Origin: Panax quinquefolius
Lineage: Eukaryota; Streptophyta; Magnoliopsida; Apiales; Araliaceae
Assembly: GCA_020205615.1 (NCBI GenBank)
Contig: CM035162.1
Span: 37,190,464-37,254,463 of the forward strand
DNA length: 64,000 bases
Direction: 5' to 3'
Part shown: positions 1 to 12,039 of the stretch, in pieces
Layout: every line of letters begins with the position of its first letter
Numbering within the stretch: the stretch's first letter is position 1
Translations under genes and position numbers: made by a program
The notes under the pieces: model-generated
The model's input: the letters and a program-made list of their open reading frames with translations, nothing else
The model's database searches: none
Told to the model about the DNA's origin: nothing

Positions 1-1081
1 AATAATTATTCTTCCTTTTATGGTGTGACCCTTTAGGTTCTCCATATTAAATGGGTTGTGAATAAATCAATTAGAACAATTCTAATCTTATTTAAATAAA
101 TAAATTAAACAATTAATTTATTTAAATAATATTTATTCTACAATAGGATAAGCCTCCCTAGCGATCAAAACGACTTTCCGGATAATATAGATTTCAACAT
201 TAATCATTAAAGAACCTTTGAGTAAATAGTTACTTGAAATACAATTCAATCCTTCCACCATATAATGTCCCAATTAAATATAAGACATGGAATTACTTGT
301 CAAGTCTTATTTTATTTAATTATATCTATTTCGACCCTTAAATGCACAACTCCAAATAATGCAAATTAGAAACTCCTTTCTAATTTCATTCATTACGCCT
401 TGCCAAGGACTCTTTGGGTTGTCATTTATCGAATCACATAGGACATTTCTCTTCTTTTATTAGAAGTGGAAGATTCTTTATCGATCATACATTATCTCCA
501 CGTATAACTTATTATACCCAAGCATACCCTTTGATATACCCTAAGGGTCTTAAGGAATAAGTCAAAGTATAACTCATCATACACAAGATACTATGATGAT
601 CTCAAGTCCAAGGATTACTTGTACTACTATCACTACAGAAATTCTATTGACAGCAAATAAAACTCCATTAGGTATTCCTTAGCGAGCCACGTTCAAAGTG
701 AACTTATTCTCTAATAAGCACCTACATACTTGCTTTAGTGTCTCCACACAAATGATCATGAGATCAATCATCCTCATCCAATGAGCAAGCAACGTATGTA
801 CCAATCTATCCGGATTCACTAATCCCCAATTTAGTAATCCAATGATTGGGAACTATTTTAGTTTTAAGCTTTCTAAGAATTTAGATCTCATTAGAATGAT
901 CATCATCATTATTCTAAAAGCATTGCTTAAAACTATGGGTTTATCACATATTTTAAAACAGCATCATGTAGATAATTAAAAGCCTTTAATAAATTAATAC
1001 TTTTTATTAATAAATGAATAAGATTGTTACAAAGTATATGCTTTATCATCAAACATGATTGGCTTGTGTGCATACTACTTT
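1..1081 (-). mobile_element. Copia-like LTR/untranslated region, partial
   Basis: No ORF of note. Read on the minus strand, the stretch resembles the non-coding terminal region common to plant Ty1/copia elements (from memory of such sequences, not a search). It ends abruptly near 1081, where the sequence switches to the LTR of Gyp-A. The matching position in Gyp-A's 3' LTR (about 30663) is uninterrupted, so this is foreign DNA within the 5' LTR of Gyp-A. The window starts inside it. The family assignment is tentative; the junction is firm. Confidence 0.42.
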
Positions 1082-2391
1082 CAGAAACGAGTTAGCAACT
1101 TAGTCTAATGATTATAAGGACTTGTTAGACCTATAATGAGATGTTAAAATAAATTTTTAACATGTCCATAACACAATTACATGTGGATTGATTGATCGAA
1201 TGCATAATTAGTTTATTTTTCGTGAAGTCTTAATTTTACACTAAGTGTAATAATTGACTAAGTAAAGTCATGAAGTCGAGATTAGACAAAGAATAATTTA
1301 AGGTGTTTAGTACGTTATTATTGACTGGTATTGTGAACGTAATTGGTATGTTGGATTCAATTCAAAGAACGAGTTTGTTTAAGTCTAATCTACGCACGAG
1401 GCAAGTTTCTAAACCTTATCTTGTACATTGAGCAAGTTTCTTATCCTAAACTTTCGTTAATCAAGTTCTCATTATTATTGATCGCTTCTATCTTGTATAT
1501 TAAAGTTTATTAATCTTGAGCATGATGTTGTTATATAATAATTATTCTATTGTATACCTTTTGAGATGTTATTCAAGTTAGATATTCATTTCTTGTTAAA
1601 CCTTGTTAGACTAGCGAACCCTTATTGATTCGACTAGTCCATAGTTGATGAGCGTTCTAAATTTGTAACCCTTGATGAATTATCCAAACCAAACTTCCTT
1701 TGGTGCGGACTCGAATGTCAAACCGAGATGAACAACCTCAGATAGGGGATTATTTACTAAGCGTTAAGCGTTAAGATATTGTGCACCGTATGGTACTAAG
1801 AAATTTGATCCCCTAAGTTCGAGAAGAAGAGTCCATAGTCTTATGACTGTTAAAGGTTTCAAGTAAAAACACTTGACAACCTAGGACATAGTTCAAGGTC
1901 TTATGACCCTCAGAATTTCTTTTGATTCTTATTATCCATTCATGATTCAAAAGTTGAGCTTTATATCAGAAGTTATTATTTCTCTCGCATGTTATTATTC
2001 ATTTTTATATTGTTATACTTGTGGGCAATTGTGCTCACTCTTGCGTAATAATAACATTGCAGTTAAGAACGAAAGATCAGACGAACCTTCCACTAGTAAG
2101 GGCAAGGGCAAGCTTAGCAAGTAATGAAGACTGTTTTATTATGGTTATGTAATGTAATTAGAATTGATGTTACTAAGACTTATTGTTTATGTTTTCCGCA
2201 TAGATGTTTTAAGGTTAGAGTAACCTGGGATTTATTATTATTCAATTGATGTAACCCCATAACGGGAGAGATTTTATTATTTATTTCTATTGCATGGTTT
2301 GCATTTATTTATGGGTAGATAGATAGATGATGCTTGTACAGTGAACACCAAATCCTGTGGAAATGGAAGTACCAGATTTAGGGGTGTCATA
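1082..2391 (+). repeat. Gyp-A 5' LTR, 5'-truncated
   Basis: Matches 30664-31967 almost base for base. It ends in TGTCATA where the 3' copy ends in TGTCACA. Its first ~1.44 kb is absent because the copia-like DNA at 1-1081 interrupts it; the rest should lie upstream of the window. A 73-codon open frame at 1903-2124 recurs in the 3' LTR and is taken as chance. Confidence 0.93.
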
Positions 2392-2394
2392 GGT

Positions 2395-2406
2395 TGGTAT
2401 CAAAGC
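2395..2406 (+). other. Gyp-A primer binding site (tRNA-Met type)
   Basis: TGGTATCAAAGC, three bases after the LTR end. It complements the 3' end of plant initiator tRNA-Met (usual form TGGTATCAGAGC) with one change. It is where minus-strand cDNA synthesis would start. Confidence 0.85.
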
Positions 2407-2618
2407 TGTAAGGTTATAAACCTTAGGTGGGGGAAAACAACCTTAGGTAGTAGCCTTGTAGGAGATCGAGAACATAGTAGTGGTAAACTCTTATCGAGTT
2501 CTAAGAAAATGAATTTCTAAATTCATTAAAGATAATAAAAGACTTTATGTGCTTATGTGTTAATTTATGTGTTCGCTAGCACGAATTAGTAACTAAAACT
2601 TAAAATTTTGTTGTTAGG

Positions 2619-3335
2619 ATGTCGGATATTGGAGGAACTAGTCGAGCTGGGGAGGAAGAACCTCGATTACCTATAGAGGAGGAGCCCCGAGACATTCATG
2701 TCATTAGGGAACAACTGATACAGAGAGAGCCATCTCCGTTTATCACTGTCGTTGGTCAGGAGCATGAGCCGGAGACTGATCCAGAGGAGGATCATGAGGA
2801 AGAGGAAGAAGAGGAGTTCCCACCGAACTCCATTGATGCAGAAATGTATGATGCACTCTATGATCGTAATGTAGAGTTGCAGGATACTGTTCAGGAGCTG
2901 ACAGAGAAGACTGTTATACAGCAGAGTACTATTGAGCAGAAGGATAGAGAGATTGTGGCTCTTCACACAAGTTTAGGAAACGTGGAGTGGGATGCGGTTC
3001 AATAAAAGGGTCGGGAACAGAGGATAAGTCGCGAAATAGAAAAGTTAAAGAAGGATCTGAAGGAGACCTTAGAAAGGCTTGCCACAGTAGAGGAGGGCTG
3101 GGTACAAGAGTCACGTCGAGCTGATCGTGAAGAAGATGATCGCCGTGCGAAGAAGGCTAGACTTGAGGAGACGTACTCTACACTAAAAAATGCAATGGAT
3201 GTGGTCCAAGAGCGAGTTAGGAAGTATCCAATCTAGTTTGAGGATCTACCATCGTATATGCTAGATCGCAGAACGATGTGCCGCATCATGGAGGAGGAAC
3301 GTAGCAAGGCTATTCAACGCCTTAACAGACAGTGA
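2619..3335 (+). pseudogene. Extra ORF upstream of gag: acidic, coiled-coil protein
   Basis: A 238-codon frame from ATG 2619 to TGA 3333-3335, broken by in-frame TAA (3003) and TAG (3234). Both breaks are one C-to-T change away from Gln codons. Residues ~1-65 are rich in Glu/Asp (a run of seven Glu near residue 61). Residues ~85-190 have the heptad pattern and charged residues of a coiled coil. The C-terminus (DLPSYMLDRR...) is also recognisable in Gyp-G. It lies between the PBS and gag, separated from gag by ~290 nt. I recognise no named family. Extra ORFs before gag are known in other plant gypsy lineages such as Ogre/Tat, but the role here is unknown; gag-like assembly or RNA binding would be a guess. 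Confidence 0.7.
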
Positions 3336-3626
3336 TAGTATTAGTTTAAATATGTGAAAACTATTTGATATTTAATGATGTAAATTCCGATATGTTCATA
3401 AATAAAGGAATATTGTGATGTTTTAAATCCTGTAGATTCTTAATCTCGGGATAGTTGATGTAAATAGCAGTGATGCTATCTTATGATGTATAGACTTTTG
3501 AATTAAATGAATGTCAAATTTATTTGAAGTAATGTGTTAAGTGAGTTATGATTAAATGTTTAGTTAAGTCTTAAATGTTTTAGAGATTGAGTAAAGATCT
3601 AATAAGCGTATATTCTTAACAGAAAT

Positions 3627-4732
3627 ATGCCACCTAGAAGACAAAATCGTCAGCAAGCCCAGGAAGGGTCAATAAACAATAACAATGACGCCAATGCTAA
3701 CTCCGTTCAGTAATTGGTAAATCTTTTAGCTGGAGCACTTAATAATCAACCTCAAGCTCCACCAAATACTTCGTTTAAAGACTTCAAGGCGGTGGGACCG
3801 CCAGAGTTTAAGGGTTCCATAAACCCAATTGAAGCTCAGACGTGGGTAATGGAGATGGAAAAGGTGTTAGATGTTGCTAGGGTAAGGGAAGATCAAAAGA
3901 CTGCTTATGCAATGTTTATGCTGAAGTCCAAAGCCAGCTATTGGTGGCAGACAAACAAGGTGAGAGGAGGTGAAGGTGTTATATCCTGGGAAAGATTCAA
4001 AGAAATGTTCTTCGAAATGTACTTTCCGGCAAGTTCACAAAATCAAATGGAAGTCCAGTTTCTAGAATTGAAGCAATGAAGTATATCAGTAGCTGATTAT
4101 GCGGCAAGGTTTAATGAGTTGTCTAGGTTTGCCACGTACCAAGTATATACCGATGAAAGGAAGGCGAGAAAATTTGAGCAGGGATTGAAGCCCTGGTTGT
4201 ACAGCTAAGTGTCAATGTTCCAATTGAACACTTTTGTGGGAGTGTTAGAGAAGGCCATACTTGCTGAGGGTGGAAGTGATGCAGTAACGAAGTATAATCA
4301 GGAGAAGAAGAAGAAGAAGAGTGAGAAGGAAGGTAATAATAAGACCGGTGGGAGCAGTTCTGGGGGTAATCACAGTCAGAAGAGGAAGTGGTCTGATAGT
4401 TCGTCGGCTGGAAGTCAAGAAGGAGGGCAGAAGAAAAAGATTGAACTATGCCCAACCTGTAAAAAAACGCATTTGGTAGTTTGTCTGAACGGGAAGCGAG
4501 TGTGCTACAATTGTGGTCAGGAAGGCAACATAGCACCAAATTGTCTGAACCCAAAGAAGGGTGCATGCTTCACATGTGGATCAAAGGACCATCTTGCAAG
4601 AGATTGTCCTAAGAAGGGATCGAGAGGGAAGAGTTCAGGAGGAAACAGAGGAAATACTGGTGGAAGCACTCTGACAATCACAGCACCAACCGCAACCAAT
4701 AGACCAGCGGCCGTAGCGTTCAACGTGAGCGG
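3627..4732 (+). pseudogene. gag: Gyp-A gag (capsid plus nucleocapsid), broken
   Basis: Starts at ATG 3627 (MPPRRQNRQQ). One frame runs to ~4732 but holds TAA 3711, TGA 4077 and TAA 4206, each one C-to-T step from CAA, CGA and CAA. The retrotransposon gag core is clear (FKAVGPPEFKG, WWQTNK, then WERFKEMFFEMYFP). A Lys/Ser-rich linker leads to two zinc knuckles at about 4500-4610. The second is standard CX2CX4HX4C (CFTCGSKDHLARDC). The first has Asn in place of the metal-binding His (CYNCGQEGNIAPNC). Gag packages the element's RNA into virus-like particles in the cytoplasm. A frameshift near 4690-4760 separates gag from protease. Confidence 0.88.
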
Positions 4733-6034
4733 ATGCGGGACGGCAGATGCAGGTCTCGCGATGTGGTGTCAGGTATCATTTCGATCAATAAAGTTAATGC
4801 TTACGTGTTATTTGATTCGGGTGCTACTTGTTTATTTATATCCGATGACTTCGTTAAGAATTTAGAATTGCTTAAGGACGAGTTAGAATACCCCATGAAC
4901 ATAGAAATTGCGAATATTGAAATTATCCCTGTTAAATATGTGCACAAGAACTGTAGAGTAGATATTAAGGGTAATATCATGAACTTAGATCTTATCCCTA
5001 TTCGACTTGGAGAATTTGATGTTATTTTGGGAATGGATTGGTTATCCAATTATGGGGCGGTAATTGACTGCCAGAAGAAGCGTATTAACCTTATGAATCC
5101 GTTAAAGGTTTTGTTTTATGGTAGCAAGTCGCCTAGACAAGCGAGTTGTCTGACGATGATGCAGGCCTGAAGATTGTTAAGGCAAGGTTGTGTAGGATAT
5201 TTAGCTTACATAGTCGATAGTCGGAAGGAGAATCCGAAAATAGATGAGATTCCGGTAGTGAGAGATTTCGCAGACGTATTTTTGGATGATTTACCGGGAC
5301 TTCCTCCAGACAGAGCAGTTGAATTTGTGATCGATTTGGCTCCAGGAACGGCTCCAATATCGAAGGCACCGTACCGAATGGCACCGGTAGAGATGAAAGA
5401 ATTGATGGTCCAACTACAAGAATTACTGGACAAGAAGTATATTCAACTAAGCGTATCACCGTGGGGAGCGCCAGTTTTATTTGTGAAGAAGAAGGATGGT
5501 ACAATGCGACTTTGCATAGACTATAGAGAACTGAATAAGGTCACGATTAAGAATAGGTATCCATTACCACGAATTGACGACTTGTTCGATCAGTTAAAGG
5601 GAGCAAGATACTTTTCGAAGATAGATTTGAGAAGTGGTTATCATCAACTGAAGGTGAGACCAGAGGATGTACCGAAGACAGCGTTTAGAACACGATATGG
5701 TCACTACAAATTCTTGGTAATGTCATTTGGCCTAACGAATGCTCCTGTAGCATTTATGGGCTTAATGAATGGAGTGTTCAAGCCATTTTTTGGACAAATT
5801 CGTAGTGGTATTTATAGATGACATTTTGGTATATTCGAAAACCAAGGAAGAACATGAAGAGCATTTGAGGTTGACATTAGAGACATTGAGAAGGGAGAAG
5901 TTGTATGCTAAGTTTTTGAAATGTGAATTCTGGATTGAAAGAGTACAATTTCTTGGACATGTGATTGATAGAGATAGAATTTTGGTGGATCCATCCAAAG
6001 TCGAAGCTGTGATTAACTGGGATCAGCCGAAGAC
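4733..6034 (+). pseudogene. pol: Gyp-A pol, first part: protease and reverse transcriptase
   Basis: The aspartic protease motif LFDSGAT lies at ~4807-4828, followed by VILGMDWL near 5020. An in-frame TGA (5168) separates it from RT. RT shows [38 protein letters not shown] and, after a frameshift at a T run (5787-5792), the catalytic box FIDDIL at ~5812. The protease would cut the polyprotein and RT would copy element RNA to DNA. Coding stops at 6034, where Gyp-B is inserted in the RT thumb/connection region. The frame resumes in recognisable form after 27005. Confidence 0.92.
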
Positions 6035-8488
6035 TGTGACGCCCCCAAAATTAGGTATACATCACCCATCTTGGGTCGCCACTTACATGGTACAGAATTT
6101 AAATACAACTTATTAACATAATTGTCTTGTACAATACGACATAAAGCGTGAGTTTAAATACAAATATAAATCTACTAGATATTATACAAACTCAAACAAA
6201 AAGTCCTCATTACAATTATTATCACACTATTTCACGCAGAATAGTGAGGACTACTAATGCTATCTTCAGGACCATCACTCGTTTCCGCGACTCGTCCCAG
6301 CTATATTCTCATTTCCTGAAGAGAACAGTGAAAGAAATGGTGAGCTCAACTAGCCCGGTAAGAAATATTATGACTAAGATAATGCAGAATAAATTATCAA
6401 TAGTCTTCAACAATGTTAAAGCGATAAAATACAATAGACAACCGGTTTAAGCTGCGGTGAATATGCAATCCATTAAAAGAGTCAAGTAGAAAATAAAATC
6501 TACTATCTTTTATGATTTAAAAGGTTTTTCATCATCAAGTTATAAATTTGAGACTCAACTTTAATAAATAATCCACATCATCGAATCACCCCCTGACTAC
6601 GGCCGAGGATATTCTTTAGTATCACGACCACAATTATTCTCGCACTACGGGCCAAGAATAGTTGTGTATTCATTAATGGTCATGATCATGCCAACAATCG
6701 CTGTCCATCAATGCACTACGACCCATCGAGGATTTTTACCACATCATTTGTAACATTACTACCATGATTACACCGAATAATCCTCGGTCATAATCATACC
6801 AAGTCCATCCATGCTCTAATGTGCCACGATGACTTTAAAAAAAATATAAACATGAGGATGATGACAATGATATAAGAATTCAATAAAACAAGTTCAAGAA
6901 TTATTTTATCCAGAATTATTAACGCCCAAATTGTCAACATGATCTTCGCTTTGTAGAGTAAAATTCAAGAATGATCGGAAGAATATTTCCATGAAAAGAT
7001 ATTGGATGAAACGAAATATCAAGGATATTCTACTAATTTCATGGAGTATAGAAGTCAAAGTTTTAACCAACCGGGTATAATAAAGAATGGAATAACAAAA
7101 GAAATCACCATGCATGCGGTACTTGCGATAGACGAGTTATTCCAATGAATAATAATAACGGAACTGAGTCGGTGAAATTCACAATTTGACAGGATGTTCC
7201 AACAGTAATAATAAAGATGGAACTGGATCCGGTGTAAAACACACGAGATAGGATATTCCAATGAATGATAAAGAGGCGGAACCAGTTAGGTAAAACACAT
7301 GCATGAGGATGTTCCAACGAGAATAATAAAAAAGCGGAACCGGTCCGGTGTAAAACACATGCAGCGAGGATGTTCCAATGAGAATAATAGAAGAATGTCA
7401 CCAAGTATAGGTAAAATGCACGTATACAAAGTTATTCCAACAGAATAATAAGCAATGGAATAACATAAGGATTTCACCAAGTATAGGGTATCACAGATAC
7501 AAAAGTTATGTATATAGGTATGCCACTTTTACAAAAGTTATTCCAAATGTAATAATAATAATGAATGGAATAATGTAAGTTCTCTTCAAGAAGAAAGAAT
7601 AACACCCTCAAGTAAAAAGAAATGAATATAGAAATAGTGAAGTAGCGGTAATACTCTTCTTCTTTCTATAACTTTCTCTCTATAGCTTCTCTCTATAATT
7701 TCTCTCTAGAGTTTCAATGAATTCGTAAGAAAATAATGAAGGAATGAGCTTCTATTTATAGGAAAATGGAATGCATAGTAACTAATCCATGAACGGTCCA
7801 GATTGATTTACTTTAATCGACGGTCCATATTTAAAAGCAAAATCTTTTAAATAAAATATAATATATTCTATTTATATAAAAACATTTTACTATGCAAACA
7901 CTATGCAAAACACTATGCAAAAACACTATGCAACACTATGCATAATAAAATATAATATATTTTATTTATAAAATAACTTTAATAAAGTATTTTGTTTTAT
8001 ATAAAAGATGTTTCGCATTTTATTACGTTAATAATACTGAATAAAACAAAAAGTCATTATCGCTATAATAATTCATGACAATAATGGAATCAAACCTGAG
8101 TGACTTCTCACATAAGCATCAATAATCAATAAATTGGTGTGCTACTATGCAACCACATGTATTATTGTATTTTTACTACTGAAAGTAGTTCAACAAAGAT
8201 CAACGGTAAAACTTCCGCCGTTATTTCAATAAAATATTTTTTGTCGCTTTCTCAATCCGAGCAATAATTTCGCATTGTGGGGTCCACCAATGATTGAGTA
8301 GTTATATCTAATATTCCTCGCTAAACCAAATATTCCCCACCAATCGAATATAATATAACCACTTGCATACTTTTGCAAAATTTATAAATATTACCCACAA
8401 CTATAACATTATATCAAATTATTCCATAATATTCAAAAATAATATTTATAGAAAATTCATCTTTATTTATAAAAAGTCGGGTCTTACA
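6035..8488 (-). repeat. Gyp-B LTR R1 (3' LTR)
   Basis: About 2.45 kb, from plus-strand TGTGACGCCCCC to GGGTCTTACA. It adjoins the polypurine-type stretch of Gyp-B at 8489-8500. A TATA-like box (TATAAATA on the minus strand) lies at 7753-7760. A minisatellite of eight or so ~65-75-bp units at 7035-7570 lies downstream of that box. Confidence 0.92.
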
Positions 8489-9200
8489 ACCTCCCTTCTT
8501 ATGAAATTTAAGCCCTCGAAATTAGGGTACGACACTGGTATGTTGAAGAGGTAAGGATACCTTGATTTCATTTCGATTCTAACTCCCAAGTCATTTCCTC
8601 AACATCGTGGTTCCTCCACAAAACTTTGACTTGAGGTATAACCTGGAGCGTAGAATATGTTCCTTCTTATCCAAAATTTGAACAGAACCTCTTCATACGT
8701 CAAATCTTCCGCTATTTCGTCCGGTTCTAACTCAATAATATGGTTCGGGTCTTTCACATATTTACGTAACATGGATATGTGAAAACGTTATGAACACGAG
8801 ACATATTTGGCAGAAAGCGAGTCTATAGGCCACGATTCCTACTCGATCGAGGATTAAAATGGACCAGATGAATCGAGGATTAAGTTTTCTCTCTTTCCAA
8901 ATCTTGTAACTCCTTTCCATGGAGCAACTCTTAACAACACATGATCTCCTATATCAAATTCCACGTCCTTTCGATGAAGATCAAGATAACTCTTTTGTCG
9001 ATTTTGTGAGGTTTTTATACGTTGTCGGATCGTTTGAATCTTTTTCCGTAGTCATACGTATCAACTCATCCCCAACAACGTTGCTTCACCCACCTCATCC
9101 CAAAGATCTTCGAGAAGCGACACTTTCTTCCATACAACGCTCGAATGGAGCCATGCCAATACTTGCTTGATAACCTGTTGTTGTAGGAAAACTCCACCAA
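8489..9200 (-). pseudogene. pol: Gyp-B pol 3' end: integrase C-terminal/chromodomain region
   Basis: On the minus strand this matches the end of pol in Gyp-C (22141-22620) and Gyp-E (36833-37229), including the last codons before the purine-rich tract next to the LTR. The phrase that reads as LRKYV.DPNH..ELEPDEIAEDLTYEE is recoverable only across small indels. In chromoviruses this region directs integration towards particular chromatin. No long open frame remains. Tentative plus-strand frames here (for example 8919-9170) are shadows. Confidence 0.72.
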
Positions 9201-9239
9201 TGGTAAGAACTTGTCCCAACTCCCCTTGAAATCAAGACG

Positions 9240-9830
9240 CAGAGTCTTAATAGATCTTCAAGAGTTTGAATAGTCCTCTCCGACTGTCCGTCTGTTCCGA
9301 GGATGATATGCCGAGCTAAATCGTAAGTCTGTGCCCATAGCTTTTTGCAAACTAACCCAAAATCGTGAAGTGAATCTTGGGTCTCGATCAGAAACTATGG
9401 ATACCGGCATACCATGCAATCTTACAATCTCGTTTATGTACATACGAGCAAGACGTTCAAGTGTATAAGTTTCTCGTATCGGTAAGAAATGAGCAGACTT
9501 GGTCAATCTATCAACAATGACCCAAATCGCATCAATGCCTTGAGAAACCTTAGGAAGACCCCAGAACTAAATCCATGGTAATGTGCTCCCACTTCCATTA
9601 CGGAATTTCAAGTGGTTGCAATGGACCTTTTGGTACTTGATGCTCGCTTTAACTCGTTGACAAGTTAGACACCTTGAGATAAACAATGCTTATCTCTCTC
9701 TTCATATTGCTCCACCAAAATGTATGACCGAATATCATGATACATTTTGGTACTCCCGTGATGGATTGCAAATGGTGTGTTGTGCGCTCCATCATGATAT
9801 TATACTTTAAATCGTGGTCGTTAGGAACAC
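9240..9830 (-). pseudogene. pol: Gyp-B integrase, broken
   Basis: A minus-strand frame at 9506-9258 reads [13 protein letters not shown], then [13 protein letters not shown] with the second catalytic Asp. It then shifts frame just before the expected TDGQ.ERT box with the catalytic Glu. The zinc-binding HHCC region is recognisable at ~9650-9800, with small deletions. Integrase joins element cDNA to the host chromosome in the nucleus. The closest relative in the window is the integrase of Gyp-C. Confidence 0.8.
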
Positions 9831-10059
9831 AAAGTCCGGAGTTGACTCAAGTATTCCTTCTTCATCGATTCTTGCTTCCTAGATAGCACCCTCTTGCACT
9901 TTCTTCCTCATACGCATCGGCTCCAGTGTCCGTAGCTTGAGTGCCTTTAACTTTATCGATTAAAGTTCGGTTCTACTCAGATATTCGCTATCATCACATG
10001 CGCCCCTCGAGTCTTTAACTCTATCTCCATCCTTTGCAAGTCACACAAAATGGGCCTTC

Positions 10060-11340
10060 AGTGTTGACAATAACGCACTCAGACTTGCATACGATCTTCT
10101 ACTCAATGCATCGACTACCACGCTCGCTTTTCCAGGATGGTATTGGATGGTATGATCATAATCTTTCAATCAGCCTTCAAGCCAACGTCGTTGTCGCATG
10201 TTGAGTTCCTTTTGAGTGAAGAAATATTTGAGGCTTTTATGATCCGTAAAGATCTCCACTTTCTCCCCATACAAGTAATGCCTCCAAATTTTAAGTGAAG
10301 ATAACAAACGCTAACTCGGATCATGAGTAGGATAATTCCTCTCATATTCTTTGAGTTGTCATGAGGCATAGGCTATAACTTTTCCATGTTGCATAAGAAC
10401 ACATCCCAACCCTTTGCTCAAGCATCATCAGAGATGACAAATCCCTCCGAGCCGGATGGTATTGTCGAGCAGTCTTTGAAATAAGTCTCTCTTGAGTTCT
10501 TGAAAACTCTTCTCACATTCTTCGCTCCAACCGAACTTTGTATCTTTTCGAGTCGGTGAGTCGATGGAGTAGCGATTCGAGAAAATCCTTCCACGAATCT
10601 CCGATAATAACCACTAAACCGAGAAAGCTACGATTTTATTATCCATCGATTTAGGTTGTTCCCACTTTGAATAGCTTCAATCTTTCTTTGGGTCAACAGA
10701 TATTCCATGACTTGATACCACGTGCCCAAGGAATGCTACTTCTTCACGCCGTAACTCGCATTTCTTCAACTTGGCATAAAGCTTATATTCACGAAGCTTT
10801 TGGAGTGTCGACCTCAAGTGTTGCTCATGATCTTCACGGCTTTTGGAATAAATAAGGATGTCATCAATAAAGACGACCACAAAGTGATCTAAATATTCCT
10901 TGAATACTCGGTTCATCATATCCATGAAGGCAAAGTAGGAGCATTAGTCAATCCAAAGGACATGACTAGGAATTCATAATGCCCGCATCGAGTTCGAAAG
11001 CCGTCTTTGGAATGTCGTGGTTCTAATCTTCAATTGGTGATATCCTAACGAAGATCAATCTTTGAAAAGAATTTTGCTCCTTGCAATCGGGTCAAACAGT
11101 CATCAATACGTGGCAATGGATACCTATTTTTGATGGTGACATGATTCAACTCCCGATAATCAATACAAAGTCGCATACTCCCATCTTTCTTCTTCACGAA
11201 TAGAACAGAGCACCCCAAGGAGAAGTACTAGGATTTAATAAAGCCAATGTCTAACAATTCTGCAGTTGGGTCTTTAACTCCTCAAGTTCAATAGAGCTAT
11301 TCGATATGGGGCTTTGGAAATAGGTTTTGTACCGAGGTTC
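10060..11340 (-). pseudogene. pol: Gyp-B reverse transcriptase and RNase H, broken
   Basis: Minus strand. RT is present from the [14 protein letters not shown] box (~11190) through [15 protein letters not shown] at ~10875-10840, then [15 protein letters not shown]. RNase H follows to ~10060, with the ALSRRSYA linker near 10105. Several one- or two-base indels interrupt the frame. Unlike Gyp-C, Gyp-E and Gyp-G, no ~130-nt foreign block replaces the RT core. Gyp-B is therefore the only member of this LTR family in the window with an RT-RNase H region, and the best stand-in for an autonomous partner. Confidence 0.84.
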
Positions 11341-11537
11341 AAGGTCGATACAAAATTCAATTTCACGCCTGGGGTAGGCTGGGAAGTTCTTGGGAATACG
11401 TCAGAAATTTATTAACAATAGAAATATCGCTCAAAACCGACGTATTTTGTTTAATTTCGTGATATGAGCTAAGAAAGCTTGACATCCATTTTTCAATAAA
11501 CGAATAGCTTTATGGCTTGAGATGACCGTGATTAATT

Positions 11538-11954
11538 TTAATGGTTTGGTCGTTTGAATTCGCATAATAGGTTGATTAGGAATATGAAAGCTAACAACCT
11601 TACGAAAACAATCAATTTTTTTGCATGATAAGTAGTTAACCAATCAATCCCTAGAATCACGTCAAATGCAAGTATTTTTAATGAAATAAGATCGACAGGT
11701 AATGTGAGGGTACCGATTTGAACCAAACAAGACTTATAAACAGTGGATGTAATGAAGGTTTCTCCCAACGGAGTTTCCACAGATAAGTCAAAGTCTAATT
11801 TCTCCGGAGTCAAATTTAATCGATGAGCGCAAGTAGGAGAAATAAAAGAATGGGTAGAACCCAGATCAAATAAAGTGTAGACTTCATTAGAGTTTATGAT
11901 AAGCTTACCCGTGATGACCTCATTCGGGTTCCTTGCTTTCTCTGAGGAGGTCAC
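11538..11954 (-). pseudogene. pol: Gyp-B aspartic protease
   Basis: A 138-codon minus-strand frame. LFDLGSTHSFIS carries the active-site Asp (usual form DxGST), followed by a conserved run to VILGIDWLTTYHA near the C-terminus, the normal layout of a Ty3/gypsy retropepsin. A frameshift after ~11610 separates it from the lead-in to RT. It would process Gag-Pol inside particles. The same domain in Gyp-G has lost the Asp, and in Gyp-C the motif is shifted out of frame. Confidence 0.85.
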
Positions 11955-12039
11955 AACAAACGCCTCCTTCAGACCACTAGGTTTTTGACTTTTTCCGGGA
12001 CTACTTTTGGTGCCTCCATCCTAGTTGAATTTGTCTTCG

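Noticed and set aside
1903..2124. 73-codon ORF present in both Gyp-A LTRs (also 31479-31700)
   Set aside because: It is repeated only because the LTR is. No recognisable protein pattern or supporting signal; LTR ORFs of this size are expected by chance.
4123..4566. 147-codon minus-strand ORF across Gyp-A gag
   Set aside because: Antisense shadow of the Lys-rich gag linker; low-complexity Ser/His runs mirror the AAG/GAA codons on the sense strand.
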